Assembly: GCA_010094025.1 (NCBI GenBank)
Contig: ML991797.1
Location: 62,001-126,000 of the forward strand
Source: Viridothelium virens
Lineage: Eukaryota; Ascomycota; Dothideomycetes; Trypetheliales; Trypetheliaceae
Direction: 5' to 3'
Length of the DNA: 64,000 nt
Shown here: one piece after another, positions 33,675 to 44,879 of the stretch
Position numbering within the stretch: position 1 is the stretch's first letter
Layout of the letters: each line of letters starts with the position of its first letter
Position numbers and translations under genes: made by a program
Notes under the pieces: model-generated
What the model saw: the letters and a program-made list of their open reading frames with translations, nothing else
What the model was told of the DNA's origin: nothing
Databases searched by the model: none

Positions 33675-34628
33675 ATGGCATCTCGGGAGGAGTCCAAGTT
33701 TGCCATTCATGAAGCTGCGCGAAACGGGCAGGGTACGTTGCTGTTGTTCTATAACTCGCCTCCGATGACTTCGCTGAATGCGATTCTTAGTCGCTCTTGT
33801 TGAATCGCTGCTAAATGTAAGATCTATAAACAGTCAATATGAAAGCGCTCTAAGCCCTACTTACAGGCAAATCCTCGCCTCTCCTCTCGCCGAGATGATG
33901 ACGATCGGTTGCCTCTACACTGGGCTGTCTCTTACAATCAAATACCTATCGTAGAACTTCTTGTCCAGGCAAAGAGCTTTGATCCCGATGATCAGGTTGG
34001 ATTCTTCTCTACTTTTCATAGGTACCCAGACTGAGCAGAGTGTTATAGGATGGCAGTGGATGGACATCGCTTATGATGGCGGCCAGCCGAAAAGACGGGG
34101 ATGCTGTCGTGGGTCTGCTGCTCTCGAAAGGCGCTGATGTGAACATGAAGAGTAAGCAGGCTCGGCCGCCCGAGAGTTCAGAATCGACGTTTGTGGTCAT
34201 TACTGACCCGATATTTCAAATTAGACCATAACGGCCAAACCGCCCTCCATTTTACCGCCTCCAAGAACAACCTTGATGCTGCACGAAAGCTAATAAAGCA
34301 CGGCGCTTCTGCCCGAGTCAAAGATAAACGTGGCCAACTGCCCTTGCACCGTGCTGCGGCCATTGGTTCCGTCCCGATGGTAAAGTTGATGTTGGATAAC
34401 AAGAGCCCAGTAAATTCTACAGATATTGACGGTAGCACGGCCTTGCACCACGCAATCGCAGAAGGCCATGGCGACACCGCGGTCGAGCTGCTCAAGGCTG
34501 GTGCTGAAACCGATAAACGAGATAACAATGCTCAGCTTGCCATTAACCTGGCACCGGACACCAAAGTGCGGAATTTCGTCCTTCAGAGCGCAGAGCTCGA
34601 AGGCATCGAGTTGGATGGAAACGTCTAG
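33675..34628 (+). CDS. NAS6: Ankyrin-repeat 26S proteasome assembly chaperone (Nas6/gankyrin), 239 aa
   Basis: Exons 33675..33732, 33791..33816, 33867..33995, 34049..34151 and 34225..34628. It binds the proteasome ATPase Rpt3 during assembly of the 19S regulatory particle. The protein is almost entirely ankyrin repeats: FAIHEAARNGQ, RLPLHWAVSYNQIPIVELL, GWTSLMMAASRKDGDAVVGL, GQTALHFTASKNNLDAARKL, GQLPLHRAAAIGSVPMVKL and GSTALHHAIAEGHGDTAVEL. It ends with a C-terminal cap. The length fits yeast Nas6 (228 aa). Exon 2 is only 26 bases (VALVESLLN) and is needed to keep the first repeat. The 3' end is followed by poly-C runs (10 C at 34666, 12 C at 34806) between this gene and the convergent SGM1. 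Confidence 0.88.
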
Positions 34629-34854
34629 TACCTGAACATGCTATGCATACAAGATAAAAAGCTTTCCCCCCCCCCAAAAAAACCAAAAATTTTCTCCAAA
34701 TCCAAGATACCCCTCTTTATCCTTAATACTTAGGTATCAATATACTCCTGTAATGCGACATAGCTCTACATACCATCCATATGCATCCCCTAACCTCCCC
34801 CCAAACCCCCCCCCCCCAAGATTCCTATAATCCCCCCAAGCCACTCCCCCATCA

Positions 34855-37800
34855 TCACCCCTTCATGGTACTCTCCACCAACTCCCGATAAATCTTCTTC
34901 AAATCCTGCACATCCGCCCTCAACTCCTCCACCTCCTCGCTCTTCTCCCCGAGCATCTCCAACGCAGCACCATACCTCTCCTGCACCCCGGCCTTCTCCC
35001 TCTCCAACCCCTCCACCCTTTCCACCACCCCCCGCTGCTCCTCCACCTCGCCCATCAGCGCCACCACCTCCCCCCGCGCCTCATCGCGCTGCGCCCCCAA
35101 CCGCGCCAGCTCCTCCCGCAGCGCCGCCTTCTCCGACTCCAGCCGCCGCACCGCCCCGCTCATCCGCTCCACTAGTTGCACCGACGGCCCGCCTGTGCCG
35201 ACTGTCGACGCGGCAGACAGCACGTCCGCGACCGTGCGGCGCGTGGGGGATGACGAGGACGCCCCGGAGGGGTCGGGCAGCAGCGAGTCGGTGTCGCGGT
35301 CGTGGTCGCGGTCGGTGGTGTGGATCGAGGGCGTCCCGGCTTGTGCCATGGCGCTGAGGGGGATCATGGCGGAGAGGATGGCGGTGGGTGGGGTGGGCGG
35401 GATGAGGGAGTTGGCGGTCGTGATGTTGAGGCCGTGGGCGGCGGCGGTGGCGTTGTTGTTGGCGGAGGTGGTGGCGGCGGTGGTGGTGCCGGTGAGTTGG
35501 TTGTGTAGAGAGGGTGAGGAGTCCTGTCGGCGAGGCGTGCCTGGGCCGGGACTGATAGGGGTGCCGAAGCTGGGGGAGCGTGCGGATTGCGGGCGGCGGG
35601 TGGAGGAGGGGCGGTCGCGATCGGTGAGGCCGGGGATGGAGAGTTCGGAGGAGAAGTGGTTGCGGCTTTGGTTTTGCGAGCGTCTGCTGTAGAGGTTGTT
35701 GGAGAGGTCTGGCGTCGAGCCCTTGCGGCTGCTGAAGGCGCTGGTCCCCTCGTGATTCCGTGTGGTTTTGTGCTGCTCGAGAAGGGCATTCTGTTGGACT
35801 GCATGAAGTTCTAGTTGCCACTTCGCTCTTTCTTCTTGCAACTTGCGCCTCTGTTCACTCTCCCAGACTTGCCGCTCTCGCTCAAAATCCGCCTTCATAT
35901 TTGCAAATGCGGTCTCAACTTCCTTGGATCGGTCTTGTAGCTTTTGAAGTTGGGGATGAACCGATTCTAGATCTTGCTCGAGGATGTGCCGATGCTGATT
36001 TGCCGCCTCAAGATCTTCTTCCAATGCTCGCGATCTGATGCCAACGTCTCGGGCTTTACGGCGAACTTCGCTTTCACGCTTGGCGGTCTCGTCTCGTTCC
36101 TTCTCCAAGGCAGCAACTCTCGCAGTAAGCGTGCTTTCGATACCCTGCCAATTCTCACTGGCAAAAGCGTACTGAGTCTGGAGAGTCTCTATCTGACGTA
36201 GGAGTTTCGCCTGGGAATCACCAGCTGGATTGGAGGAAGCTTCTTCGGTTCGGGTGCGGAGTAGTTCGATCTTGCTTTCGAGGTTCTTTCGAGTTATGAG
36301 TACAATCCGCCATGATCTACGGCGAGGACGATGACTTACCGCAATCTCCGCTTTGAGCTCCATTTCCGATACCTTGGCTTGCTCCTCTTTTCGCTGAGCG
36401 TCTTCTTCAGCTTGCTTGATGTCCGTCCTGAGTCTTTCCTCTAGTAGTTTCTTCTCGATACGAGCGTTTTCAAGCTGCTCAGCTAGATCGTCCGCTGCTC
36501 TTTTCTTTGCCTCCAAAGCCCCAGATTGGACCTTCTTATCAGCTTCGTCTGCCTTTTGCCTGCTCTCTTCAAGCTGTGACTGTAGCTCCAAGATCGTCGT
36601 GCCGTATCCATCCCTTTCTGCTCTCAATGCTTCGACCTCTCCTTCTAGTCTTCCAATGCGCTTAATCTTTTCTCCGGTTACTTTCAGCTCCGTCTCTGCT
36701 CTTCTTGCACGCTCGTTTGCATCCTGCACAGTGCTCTCCACTCTAGAAAGCCTCTTCTTCAAATCCTCTTTGGCTTTTTCTTCTTCCGTGACACGCGACC
36801 TTAATTTCTTGATGATCCCTAAATGCTTTATTTCTGTAGCGCTCAATTTTGTCCCTTCTTCCAACAATTGTGCTATCCTCTCATCACGCTCTGCAATTTT
36901 CTGGTCAGGACTGTCGTAAGCAGCAGCCTTGGAAGCGGCCTGAGCGGTTGCGGCTGTCGATCGAGCAAGCAGAGTAAGTTTCGCTTGTAGAGCATCTATG
37001 CGCTCGAGGTGTGCGTTCAGCTCGTCGCGATGTTCGGTTCGCAGTTTTTCTAGCTCGGCTTCGTGCTCAGCGAGCGTTCGCTCTTGAAGAGGATCGTTAT
37101 TAATCTGGGATGATATCGGTGACACCGCAAGTGTTCCTAGGGGCTTCTGATCCGTGAGGCTGGAAGATTCTTGATCGGGATCGGGTGTTATAGCTTCAAT
37201 TGAAGACCTTGCTGTGGCATCGAGAGATAGGCGAATGGAGGCTGAATCGACTGATGTTCTAGACGGATTAATCGGGAGCCTTGATGTCAAAAGCGTAGGC
37301 TTTTCCTCTTGTGCACCTGGTCTACTATCTTGAGCTCCTACTTCATTTCCAGAGATACTAGAATTATCCTCTACTGCAGTTATGCCTGTTTCTATCGTCT
37401 GACTCGATGTCGAGTCAGTCAGTAAGTCCGGAGTCTTCAAGTCTGTACCAGGGAATGTACCGCCTGCGGGACTTGCGGTTGACGGAGTATCTGAAGAAGA
37501 CCTCGGAGATTTGATGCCATCAGAATCTCTATTTACAACCTTTGCGAGGCGCTCTTGGAGACGTTCGTTTGTTCGATTGCGTGAAGTACTGCGGGCTTTG
37601 TCTTTCCTAATAGTAAGCATACATCCAAGTAAACATGAGTCTCCGAGCATACTTTGTTGAGGCACAGCTAAGGTCGATGTCACCTCTATCCCGTTAATCG
37701 TAGAGCGCTCATCTCCAGCTGTAGTATTCTTCTCCGCAGAAGCCTTTTCCGCAGCAGCTTTCTCTGCAGCCCTACTTCGTGCTGATGCGTCGCTATCTTC

Positions 37801-37899
37801 TGCAAGAATAGTATCCAATCGAGACTCGATGCCTGCTACAGCACCGGAAAGGAAAGAGCCCCATCTTGAGCCTGCTTTCGTGGCCGGTGGTGTGGTCAT
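34855..37899 (-). CDS. SGM1: TMF/Sgm1-type Golgi coiled-coil protein, about 977-1014 aa
   Basis: ATG at 37899 to stop at 34855; the frame is open throughout. A Rab6/Ypt6-linked golgin. The N-terminus is SRWGSFLSGAVAGIESRLDTI, and the central 450 residues are a long coiled coil. A low-complexity Ser/Thr/Pro region follows. The C-terminal TMF/TATA-binding-type domain (LVERMSGAVRRLESEKAALR through LRADVQDLKKIYRELVES) is the family hallmark. Two segments look like introns with lengths divisible by three and no stop: 37652..37596 (57 bases, donor GTATGC, acceptor ACAAAG) and 36339..36286 (54 bases, donor GTAAGT, acceptor CGAAAG). Removing them deletes the odd Cys-rich SMLGDSCLLGCML and basic VSHRPRRRSW insertions and restores heptads, giving 977 aa. 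The 3' third is C-rich then G-rich on the + strand. Confidence 0.84.
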   Translation of the reverse strand: MTTPPATKAGSRWGSFLSGAVAGIESRLDTILAEDSDASARSRAAEKAAAEKASAEKNTTAGDERSTINGIEVTSTLAVPQQSMLGDSCLLGCMLTIRKDKARSTSRNRTNERLQERLAKVVNRDSDGIKSPRSSSDTPSTASPAGGTFPGTDLKTPDLLTDSTSSQTIETGITAVEDNSSISGNEVGAQDSRPGAQEEKPTLLTSRLPINPSRTSVDSASIRLSLDATARSSIEAITPDPDQESSSLTDQKPLGTLAVSPISSQINNDPLQERTLAEHEAELEKLRTEHRDELNAHLERIDALQAKLTLLARSTAATAQAASKAAAYDSPDQKIAERDERIAQLLEEGTKLSATEIKHLGIIKKLRSRVTEEEKAKEDLKKRLSRVESTVQDANERARRAETELKVTGEKIKRIGRLEGEVEALRAERDGYGTTILELQSQLEESRQKADEADKKVQSGALEAKKRAADDLAEQLENARIEKKLLEERLRTDIKQAEEDAQRKEEQAKVSEMELKAEIAVSHRPRRRSWRIVLITRKNLESKIELLRTRTEEASSNPAGDSQAKLLRQIETLQTQYAFASENWQGIESTLTARVAALEKERDETAKRESEVRRKARDVGIRSRALEEDLEAANQHRHILEQDLESVHPQLQKLQDRSKEVETAFANMKADFERERQVWESEQRRKLQEERAKWQLELHAVQQNALLEQHKTTRNHEGTSAFSSRKGSTPDLSNNLYSRRSQNQSRNHFSSELSIPGLTDRDRPSSTRRPQSARSPSFGTPISPGPGTPRRQDSSPSLHNQLTGTTTAATTSANNNATAAAHGLNITTANSLIPPTPPTAILSAMIPLSAMAQAGTPSIHTTDRDHDRDTDSLLPDPSGASSSSPTRRTVADVLSAASTVGTGGPSVQLVERMSGAVRRLESEKAALREELARLGAQRDEARGEVVALMGEVEEQRGVVERVEGLEREKAGVQERYGAALEMLGEKSEEVEELRADVQDLKKIYRELVESTMKG

Positions 37900-38259
37900 C
37901 TCCGGTGGGATCTAAAATGCCCAGATGCGTAGATTATCATGAGCGCAACGTGGAAGAGCGACACCTTGCTCGCCACTGGCGCATAGCTAGGATGGGACTG
38001 AACGGGGAGTGTAGAACATTTAAAGAGATTGCAAAAATAGTCAAAGTGACTGCGGGAGGTCAGCCACCAAAAGTTGGTAATTACGTCTGGACCTGTTGTC
38101 GCGATGGATTCCGAGCCGACGCGAACAAAACCTTTGGTCCCACCGGTGGCTAACGAAACCTTGATCTATGGAGTATAGTACTCCGTATAGCATGCACTTG
38201 CTCTACTAATCTCACATATTCACACACGACACTCGCATCTGTACTCCATATTCCCAGAT
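37900..38259. promoter_or_regulatory. Shared upstream region of SGM1 and nitrilase-family genes
   Basis: 360 bases between divergent start codons. One TACTCCGTA motif lies at 38179-38187. No TATA-like element is obvious. Confidence 0.45.
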
Positions 38260-39540
38260 ATGGCGATCGCCGTGAGTGGGTCCCCGATTCAAACTTGATG
38301 GCGTGACTTTCTTTGCGATAATCAAGCGTAACTCCGGCTTCACTGAGCGGAGCCCCAAAACAAACAGCACCTTTCTTTCCATTCCTTTCCTTTCTTTTAC
38401 CTGGACTCACTTGTTTTAATATTTCTGATGTAATCTTGTATTGACCTTGCATCCCTGCTTATCTCTTGGCCCGCCGCTACTGAGAAATTTGAGCTTCTAT
38501 CATTAGATCTTAGGGGTTCGTGCGTCTGCCTTTCTGTGCCTAAGCTAACCAACCCTACCCACTTAGGCCGTAGGTCAAATATGCTCTACATCATCCATGG
38601 CTCACAATCTGGGCCTATGCCGGCAGGTCATCCAAAAAGCTATCGCGGCAGGCGCTAAGGTCAATACCAACTACAGTCGGACAGAGGCTGGCTCGACTGA
38701 TGTCTGATAGCTGCGTAGGCCCTGTTCCTACCTGAAGCGTCAGACTACATAGCTGGCAGCGCTGCTGAGACAGTATCGCTTGTGAAGTCGGTTCAGGAAA
38801 GCGAATTCGTACTGGGTATTCAAGAAGAGGCTCGTAGAGCGAAGCTGCCAATAAACGTTGGCGTGCATGAACCTACGAGCGGTGGCCAAAGAGTTAAGAA
38901 TACACTCTTATGGATTGATGAGGCTGGTGAGATTGTGCAGCGATATCAAAAGCTGCATCTGTTCGATGTAGAGGTTGAGGGTGGACCTATCATGAGAGAG
39001 AGTGATAGCGTAGAGCCGGGCAACTCGATACTACCACCACTCAATACGCCTGTGGGCCGGGTAGGTCTGACGATCTGTTTTGATGTAAGCTGCTCTCATA
39101 TGTTTGTCAAAGCTTCATTGACATGGTCAAGCTGCGCTTCCCTGAAATTTCACTTGCTTTGAAGCGCCAAAATGCGCAGATTATCACATTTCCCTCGGCC
39201 TTCACAGTCCCGACAGGCAAGGCTCATTGGGAAACGCTCCTTCGCGGTCGGGCTATTGAGACTCAGACATATGTCCTCGCAGGTGCTCAAGTAGGCTATC
39301 ATAATCAGAAGCGAGTCAGCTACGGACACTCAATGATTGTTTCGCCATGGGGTGAAGTCCTCGCAGAGTTAGGCGGCGAAGACAAAGGCCCAGAGATCAT
39401 CACTGCTGATATTGATCTGGATGAGGTCCAGAGAATAAAGATATTGATGCCCTTGCTAAGAAGAACGTTAGTGGAGGACCTGCGATCCAAAAAGTGTTCT
39501 TGACTAATATCGTTATAGGGACGTGTATCCAGAAGTATAG
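38260..39540 (+). CDS. Nitrilase-family carbon-nitrogen hydrolase (Nit2/omega-amidase-like), 275 aa
   Basis: Exons 38260..38271, 38567..38659, 38719..39084, 39132..39466 and 39519..39540. A C-N hydrolase with the triad Glu41 (LFLPEASDY), Lys113 (YQKLHLFD) and Cys155 (LTICFDLRFPE). The last motif is joined across an intron. The C-terminus ends LRRTDVYPEV, typical of fungal Nit proteins. The probable role is deamidating toxic or dead-end amides, by family analogy. The first exon encodes only MAIA and is followed by a 295-base intron. It was chosen because AVGQICSTSSM, the normal first strand, must be preceded by a start and no nearer ATG exists. The intron contains a CT-rich tract near 38370-38400, so an alternative promoter or start is possible. 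The 5' end is therefore the weakest part of the model. Confidence 0.82.
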
Positions 39541-40651
39541 AAAGCCTGCGCTCGAATTGAAGCTGGTCTATCAGCTGACACAGACTACTGAAAAGAACCG
39601 TGCCAGTTCTCTGCATAGAGGGATTAAACGCTTGTTCGCCGAGGGTATTATATTCCTGAGTATTCATAGATGAGCGTGTAATTTAGCAACGCTAGGCAAA
39701 TTCATTGTCAGGTAGCAATTCATCCTTTAGATTGTGCTCCCTGCCCGTTTCTGACCCAATCTGCAAATTGCTTTCGTTGTGCCTATAGGAACCTTGTCAG
39801 TCTAAGTCACCGGTACAGTACCGAGTAAAGAGCTGCATGCTTCAACATACCCTTATATCCAAGAATCCAAGCCTCTCGTCTAAGCTCCTAAATGGATTCC
39901 CCACTCCTTCCTCCCATGCTCCGGGTTTCCTCCCCTCCCGTTCCACTTTTCCGGCCCATACACTCCACTGGATTGGCCGCAACTGTGGACTGCCCAGCAC
40001 AATACCTGCGCATGTAACAAGTGTGGAAATCAGAAGCTCCAATATAACATCAATAGGAAGATCAATGGCGGAAGAAGACGCTGAACTCGCGGGACTTGAG
40101 GCTGAGGATAGTAAGAGGGAGTGCTCGTAGGCTGAGTAGACACTGGTAGTCGTATTAGAGGAGAGACATTCATGTTAAGATGGACTTGGTATTCCTTACG
40201 CGTGGGATAAGAAGACGAGACCAAAGCTTGTAAAAACCGTGGAGAGAAACCCCATCTTTGATAGTGTGCTGGTTTGTCAAGGGTACTACGACGAGATGGC
40301 GATGTTTGATCCTATTGCAATATTCACTCGGCAAAGTTGCCTGACCCTTTCGGTAGGGCTGAAATGCGTCTCGCCATTCCGCGGCACCGAAGACGTCCGC
40401 TGTGCATAGCAGAATCAGATCTCATGGTCTATCAACTTCTGACAATATTAGGTTGCTCCTCGAGAAAGGCATAGCATAAATTTTTCGTTCATAGAATGCG
40501 GGCAAGAAATCGACATTGTAAAATCATTTTTCATATTTGTCTATATCACATTACACTCATGCACTGTCAAAGTCGGCAATCACTCTCTACACCTTCAGTC
40601 GATTTCCGAATGCTACATCTGTGAGTGCGATGTGCTATGTGAACAGAAGCG
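39541..40651. other. Interval between convergent genes
   Basis: About 1.1 kb between the nitrilase-family gene and EFB1. An ATG-initiated 97-codon + strand frame (39837..40130) overlaps a minus frame; neither resembles a known protein. No RNA gene or repeat seen. Confidence 0.45.
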
Positions 40652-41699
40652 CTATAGCTTTTGCATAGCAGCTATATCAGTAGACTGGACGTGATCTTCA
40701 TCTTCCTCGATCTCTGCCTGGAGGTCATCGAGAGAAATCTTCTCATCCTCAACAACCAGGTTGATCTGTAACTTCTTGATACCGAAGCCGACGGCAACGA
40801 ATTTGGAAGCACCCCAAACAAGACCATCCTTATCAATCTTTCGCACATTCTCTTCAAGCTCCTTCATAACTGTTTCGTCATCTGGGAACATGAGGTTAGC
40901 ATAGAACGGGTAATATAGGTAGTGAGTCTAAAGAACGATATCGGTGCGTTACGCACTCCAAGAAACAGAACATACCCCATGGTTTAACGTCCAGTGTGAC
41001 GAGTGATTTCGCTGCAGGCTTGGTTTTGCCCTCTTTCTTCTTCTTGTACTCTGCCAACCGCTCTTCCCTTATGCGAACCGCCTCAGCATCTTCCTCCTCG
41101 TCATCTGAGCCGAATAGGTCGACGTCATCGTCATCTTCCTCCTTTGCTGGAGCCTTGGCAGGGTTCACTGGCAGCTCCGTGGATTCAGGGCCGTAAGCCG
41201 TGTGTGCTTTCGATGGGTCGCCAGGAAGAGAAGAGAACTCTGGCTCAAAGCTAGCAATGTGCTTGTACCAGCGGTAGGCATGTGGGTATTTTTCCACGGC
41301 GGGAGCTGTCTTGAATTGTTGGAAACACTTGACATCTGCTTGTGAAGGAGTGTACCTGGTCAATGTTAGGAAGCATGTTCGCCTGTAAGAGCTAGGAAAT
41401 GGAGCAGGTAAAATGAGCATCGATCAGAATTGTGCTGAACACTTTGTTTCGAAATCAGTTGGCGGGGTCTTAAGCCGCCTCATAAACACGGACCAATTTT
41501 TTTCATCAATGAAGGATTGGGGGGAAGTTTGGATATGGACGAATACGCGTACCCGACGACGTAGCTGCGAGTCGTAATCCAGTGCTCCAGAACTGTATCC
41601 TTTGGTCAGTCGCATTTCGCAGAATGTATTGGTCTGCAGTAGCAGTTTTTGAGACGTACGAGTCAAGCCAGAATCGGAAACGAAGTCGGTGAAACCCAT
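40652..41699 (-). CDS. EFB1: Translation elongation factor 1-beta (eEF1B alpha), 229 aa
   Basis: Minus-strand exons 41699..41660, 41592..41553, 41355..40976 and 40881..40652. The guanine nucleotide exchange factor for eEF1A. The N-terminal GST-C-like domain begins [13 protein letters not shown] and continues [14 protein letters not shown] and [17 protein letters not shown]. An acidic linker holds [16 protein letters not shown], followed by [14 protein letters not shown]. The catalytic C-terminal domain includes [19 protein letters not shown] and [20 protein letters not shown]. The last residues are IAAMQKL. The four-exon structure with two 40-base 5' exons and a 197-base intron explains why the N-terminus is not one frame. 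It shares a 341-base divergent promoter with HSP78. Confidence 0.93.
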
Positions 41700-42040
41700 T
41701 TTGAACCGGTAATTGAGGTCTCAATGAGGGATATCCGAAATTTGGGAATATGCGTCGCTTATAGCTGTTGGAGTGAAACGTTGTGAACACAGTAAATCTT
41801 GAGTCAAAAAATGCAGGTGTGACTGTCGGGAGAGCTCTAATCTCCCTACGGTTAGCGTGCGGTTGCACTCCGTATCCAAAACCGCGGAGCTCATTTTTTT
41901 GATGTCATTTTTTTGTCGAAGCGTCAAGAAGCCGCCATGCCGTAGCAGAACCTTCCAAGTGGCTGGCCACCTACCTTCTTCAATACTTTCATCCTCTCCT
42001 GGTTTGCGAGACCTCATATCTTGGGAAATATTTGATCAAG
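41700..42040. promoter_or_regulatory. Bidirectional promoter of EFB1 and HSP78
   Basis: 341 bases between divergent start codons. The sequence GAACCTTC at 41948-41955 fits two inverted units of a heat-shock element, but a third unit in register is missing, so Hsf1 control is only a possibility. Confidence 0.45.
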
Positions 42041-44443
42041 ATGTTGACCGCGGTCAGAAGCATCGGCGGCAGACGCTTTCCAATTCGCGGAACGAAATTC
42101 TCCAGGACAGCCTTGAGACCTACGACTTTCTCGCGAGCAGAACTTTTTTCGGAATCATCATGGAAACTTGGCCAGGTCACGATCCCCGGTGCGCGAAGCT
42201 ATGCAAACGGTCGACCCCATCCACCTGGTGGAACACATCGTATGAATCTCGGTGGACAGCAAGAGGAGGAAAAGCCTGCGCTTGAACAATACGGTATAGA
42301 CCTTACTGCACGAGCGAAAGATGGAAAGCTTGACCCTGTCATCGGAAGGGATGCAGAAATCCGTAGGACCATTCAGATCCTCAGTCGTCGGACCAAGAAC
42401 AACCCGGTTGTTATAGGGGCTGCGGGAACGGGAAAGACAGCTATCTTGGAAGGGTTGGCACAGCGCATTATAAAGGGCGATGTCCCCGAGAGTATCAAAG
42501 AGAAGAGAGTCATTGCGTTAGACCTTGGACAATTGATTGCCGGAGCAAAATTCAGAGGTGATTTCGAGGAACGGTTGAAAAAAGTACTGAAGGAAGTCGG
42601 TGAAGCCCAAGGTGGCGTCATACTCTTCATCGATGAGTTACATACATTGCTGGGGTTGGGCAAGGCGGAAGGAAGCATTGATGCCAGCAATCTACTCAAG
42701 CCAATGCTTGCTCGTGGAGAACTACAGTGTTGCGGCGCTACCACCCTTAATGAATACCGGCAGATTGAGAAAGACGTCGCGCTCGCACGCAGATTTCAAC
42801 CAATTCAAGTTGGTGAACCAGACGTTCCGTCTACGATATCAATTCTCCGAGGATTGCGAAACAAATATGAGGTGCATCACGGCGTTCGTATATCTGATGC
42901 AGCTCTAGTTGCTGCTGCGACCTACAGTAACCGGTATATCACAGATCGCTTTCTTCCAGACAAGGCGATAGATCTCGTAGATGAGGCAGCAAGTGCGCTA
43001 CGTCTCCAGCAAGAAAGCAAGCCAGACGCCATCCAAGAGCTTGATCGACAGATTATGACCATCCAAATCGAGCTCGAGTCGCTTCGGAAGGAGACTGACA
43101 TATCAAGCCAGGAGCGAAGAGAAAAGCTTGAAGGCACCTTGAAGTCCAAACAGCAGCAGGTAGCCGAATTGAATGAGAAATGGGAGAAAGAGCGGCAAGA
43201 GATTGATGCTATGAAGACCGTTAAAGAAGACTTGGAGAAAGCAAGGCTGGACTTGGAACGAGCCCAAAGGGAAGGCAATTTCGGGAAAGCTAGTGAGCTA
43301 CGATACTCCACCATACCATCCTTGGAGCAGAGGCTACCCCAAGAGGGCTCGGAAGCTGCCGCATCTTCAGACTCGCTCCTTCACGATATCGTCACGCCTG
43401 ATGATATTGCCAATGTAGTATCTCGGACCACTGGTATTCCTGTTGCCAAGCTGATGGCGGAAGACATCGCTAAACTCGTGCATATGGAAGACACTCTACG
43501 AGAGTCTGTCCGAGGCCAAGATGAGGCCCTCGCAGCAGTTGCGAATGCAGTTCGCATGCAACGTGCAGGGCTTAGTGGCGAGAATCGCCCGTTGGCGTCC
43601 TTCATGTTTCTCGGGCCTACGGGTGTGGGAAAGACGGAATTGTGTAAACGCATGGCTGAGTTCTTATTCTCTACTGAGCGTGCCGTTGTTCGCTTCGACA
43701 TGTCGGAATTCAAAGAGGGTCACACGGTCAGTAGACTCATCGGAAGTCCAGCTGGTTATGTCGGTTATGAAGACGCTGGACAGCTCACCGAAGCTGTAAG
43801 ACGAAAACCGTATGCTGTCGTCTTACTGGACGAGTTTGAGAAAGCCCACAAGAATGTTTCAGCTTTACTACTCCAGGTTCTGGATGAGGGGTTTCTCACG
43901 GATGCACAGGGTCACCGTGTCGATTTCCGAAACACAATCATCGTCTTAACGTCAAACCTCGGTGCAGAGGTTATAACTGGTACCGATCCAATTCACATGC
44001 ACAAGGGCGGGGCACAGGCAATAGCCGACAATAAGGCTAGCAATGAAGAGGAACAACTGTCGCCTGCTGTCAAAAAGTCCGTCATGGATATTGTCAACGT
44101 ATCGTATCCTCCCGAATTCCTCAATCGCATTGATGAGTTCATTATCTTCAACCGATTAAGCAGAGAGACTCTCCGGGAGATATTGGGAATAAGGCTGAGG
44201 GAGCTCCAGGTGAAGTTAGACGATCGCCGCATCACTCTCGAAGTCCCCGATGAAGTGAAGCGATGGCTCTGCGAAAAGGGCTACGAGCCTCGATATGGTG
44301 CACGGCCGCTTAATCGTCTCATTGCGAAACAGATTGGGAACGGTCTTGCTGACAAGATTATTCGCGGAGAGTTGAAGTCTGGCGATGTTGCAAAAGTCGC
44401 AATCAATGATAATGATCAGGGCTTGCATATAGTTGCCCCATGA
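42041..44443 (+). CDS. HSP78: Mitochondrial ClpB-type disaggregase Hsp78, 800 aa
   Basis: One exon. An AAA+ hexameric chaperone of the mitochondrial matrix that re-solubilises aggregated proteins with mtHsp70. The Arg/Ser-rich first 55 residues look like a matrix-targeting signal. The Clp N-domain is absent, as in Hsp78. AAA1 has Walker A GAAGTGKT near residue 127, Walker [12 protein letters not shown] and the ClpB-type coiled-coil middle domain (about 270-420). AAA2 has Walker A GPTGVGKT near 525 and Walker [12 protein letters not shown] near 592, plus [11 protein letters not shown]. The ClpP-binding IGL loop is not seen. The first ATG is 42041; the frame is open nine bases upstream only from TTG. 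It ends DQGLHIVAP. Divergent from EFB1. Confidence 0.94.
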   Translation: MLTAVRSIGGRRFPIRGTKFSRTALRPTTFSRAELFSESSWKLGQVTIPGARSYANGRPHPPGGTHRMNLGGQQEEEKPALEQYGIDLTARAKDGKLDPVIGRDAEIRRTIQILSRRTKNNPVVIGAAGTGKTAILEGLAQRIIKGDVPESIKEKRVIALDLGQLIAGAKFRGDFEERLKKVLKEVGEAQGGVILFIDELHTLLGLGKAEGSIDASNLLKPMLARGELQCCGATTLNEYRQIEKDVALARRFQPIQVGEPDVPSTISILRGLRNKYEVHHGVRISDAALVAAATYSNRYITDRFLPDKAIDLVDEAASALRLQQESKPDAIQELDRQIMTIQIELESLRKETDISSQERREKLEGTLKSKQQQVAELNEKWEKERQEIDAMKTVKEDLEKARLDLERAQREGNFGKASELRYSTIPSLEQRLPQEGSEAAASSDSLLHDIVTPDDIANVVSRTTGIPVAKLMAEDIAKLVHMEDTLRESVRGQDEALAAVANAVRMQRAGLSGENRPLASFMFLGPTGVGKTELCKRMAEFLFSTERAVVRFDMSEFKEGHTVSRLIGSPAGYVGYEDAGQLTEAVRRKPYAVVLLDEFEKAHKNVSALLLQVLDEGFLTDAQGHRVDFRNTIIVLTSNLGAEVITGTDPIHMHKGGAQAIADNKASNEEEQLSPAVKKSVMDIVNVSYPPEFLNRIDEFIIFNRLSRETLREILGIRLRELQVKLDDRRITLEVPDEVKRWLCEKGYEPRYGARPLNRLIAKQIGNGLADKIIRGELKSGDVAKVAINDNDQGLHIVAP

Positions 44444-44879
44444 AATTGAGGATGGATTAATGACCCGTCTCAAGGTGTATAGTATGAACTCCACTTCATC
44501 TTGTATATCTGAATAGGTTGACAACCGCTTTGCATAGCATATGGTGCCATTTGTTACTTAGCTTCTGTTATATACCCAATCACCCAGCTCTTGTTATTTA
44601 CTCAATATCTGAACATTGCGATCTCGTATAGACGATTTCCATCGGGCGTGCCACGTGTCTTTGATATGCTTGTCATTTTCGCAGATTCGAGGGTGTTCAA
44701 GTCTATGTGACGTATTTCCTACTTCACCTGGCGGCTGCCTAACGCGTCAATACCCCTTCAGCAAAGATCAGGTACCTACCTAACTCAATCCGCCAAAGTG
44801 TCTTCCTTTTTCCTGTAAATCCAGCTGTATCATAGGATTTCCAAATCTGTTGTGATACGCCTGCGGGGGTGAGCGAACT
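44444..44879. promoter_or_regulatory. Intergenic region upstream of MSH5
   Basis: 436 bases between the HSP78 stop and MSH5 start on the same strand. It must carry the HSP78 terminator and MSH5 promoter. No specific motif is claimed. Confidence 0.45.

Noticed and set aside
35081-35821. 246-codon Arg/Pro/His-rich minus-strand frame
   Set aside because: Shadow of SGM1 in another frame, produced by the extreme C/G bias.
38283-38300. tRNA-like B-box (GATTCAAAC) near the nitrilase-family gene
   Set aside because: The T-stem does not pair and no A-box lies at the right distance.
39837-40130. 97-codon ATG-initiated frame
   Set aside because: No family resemblance, overlapped by an opposite frame, and no splice or promoter support.
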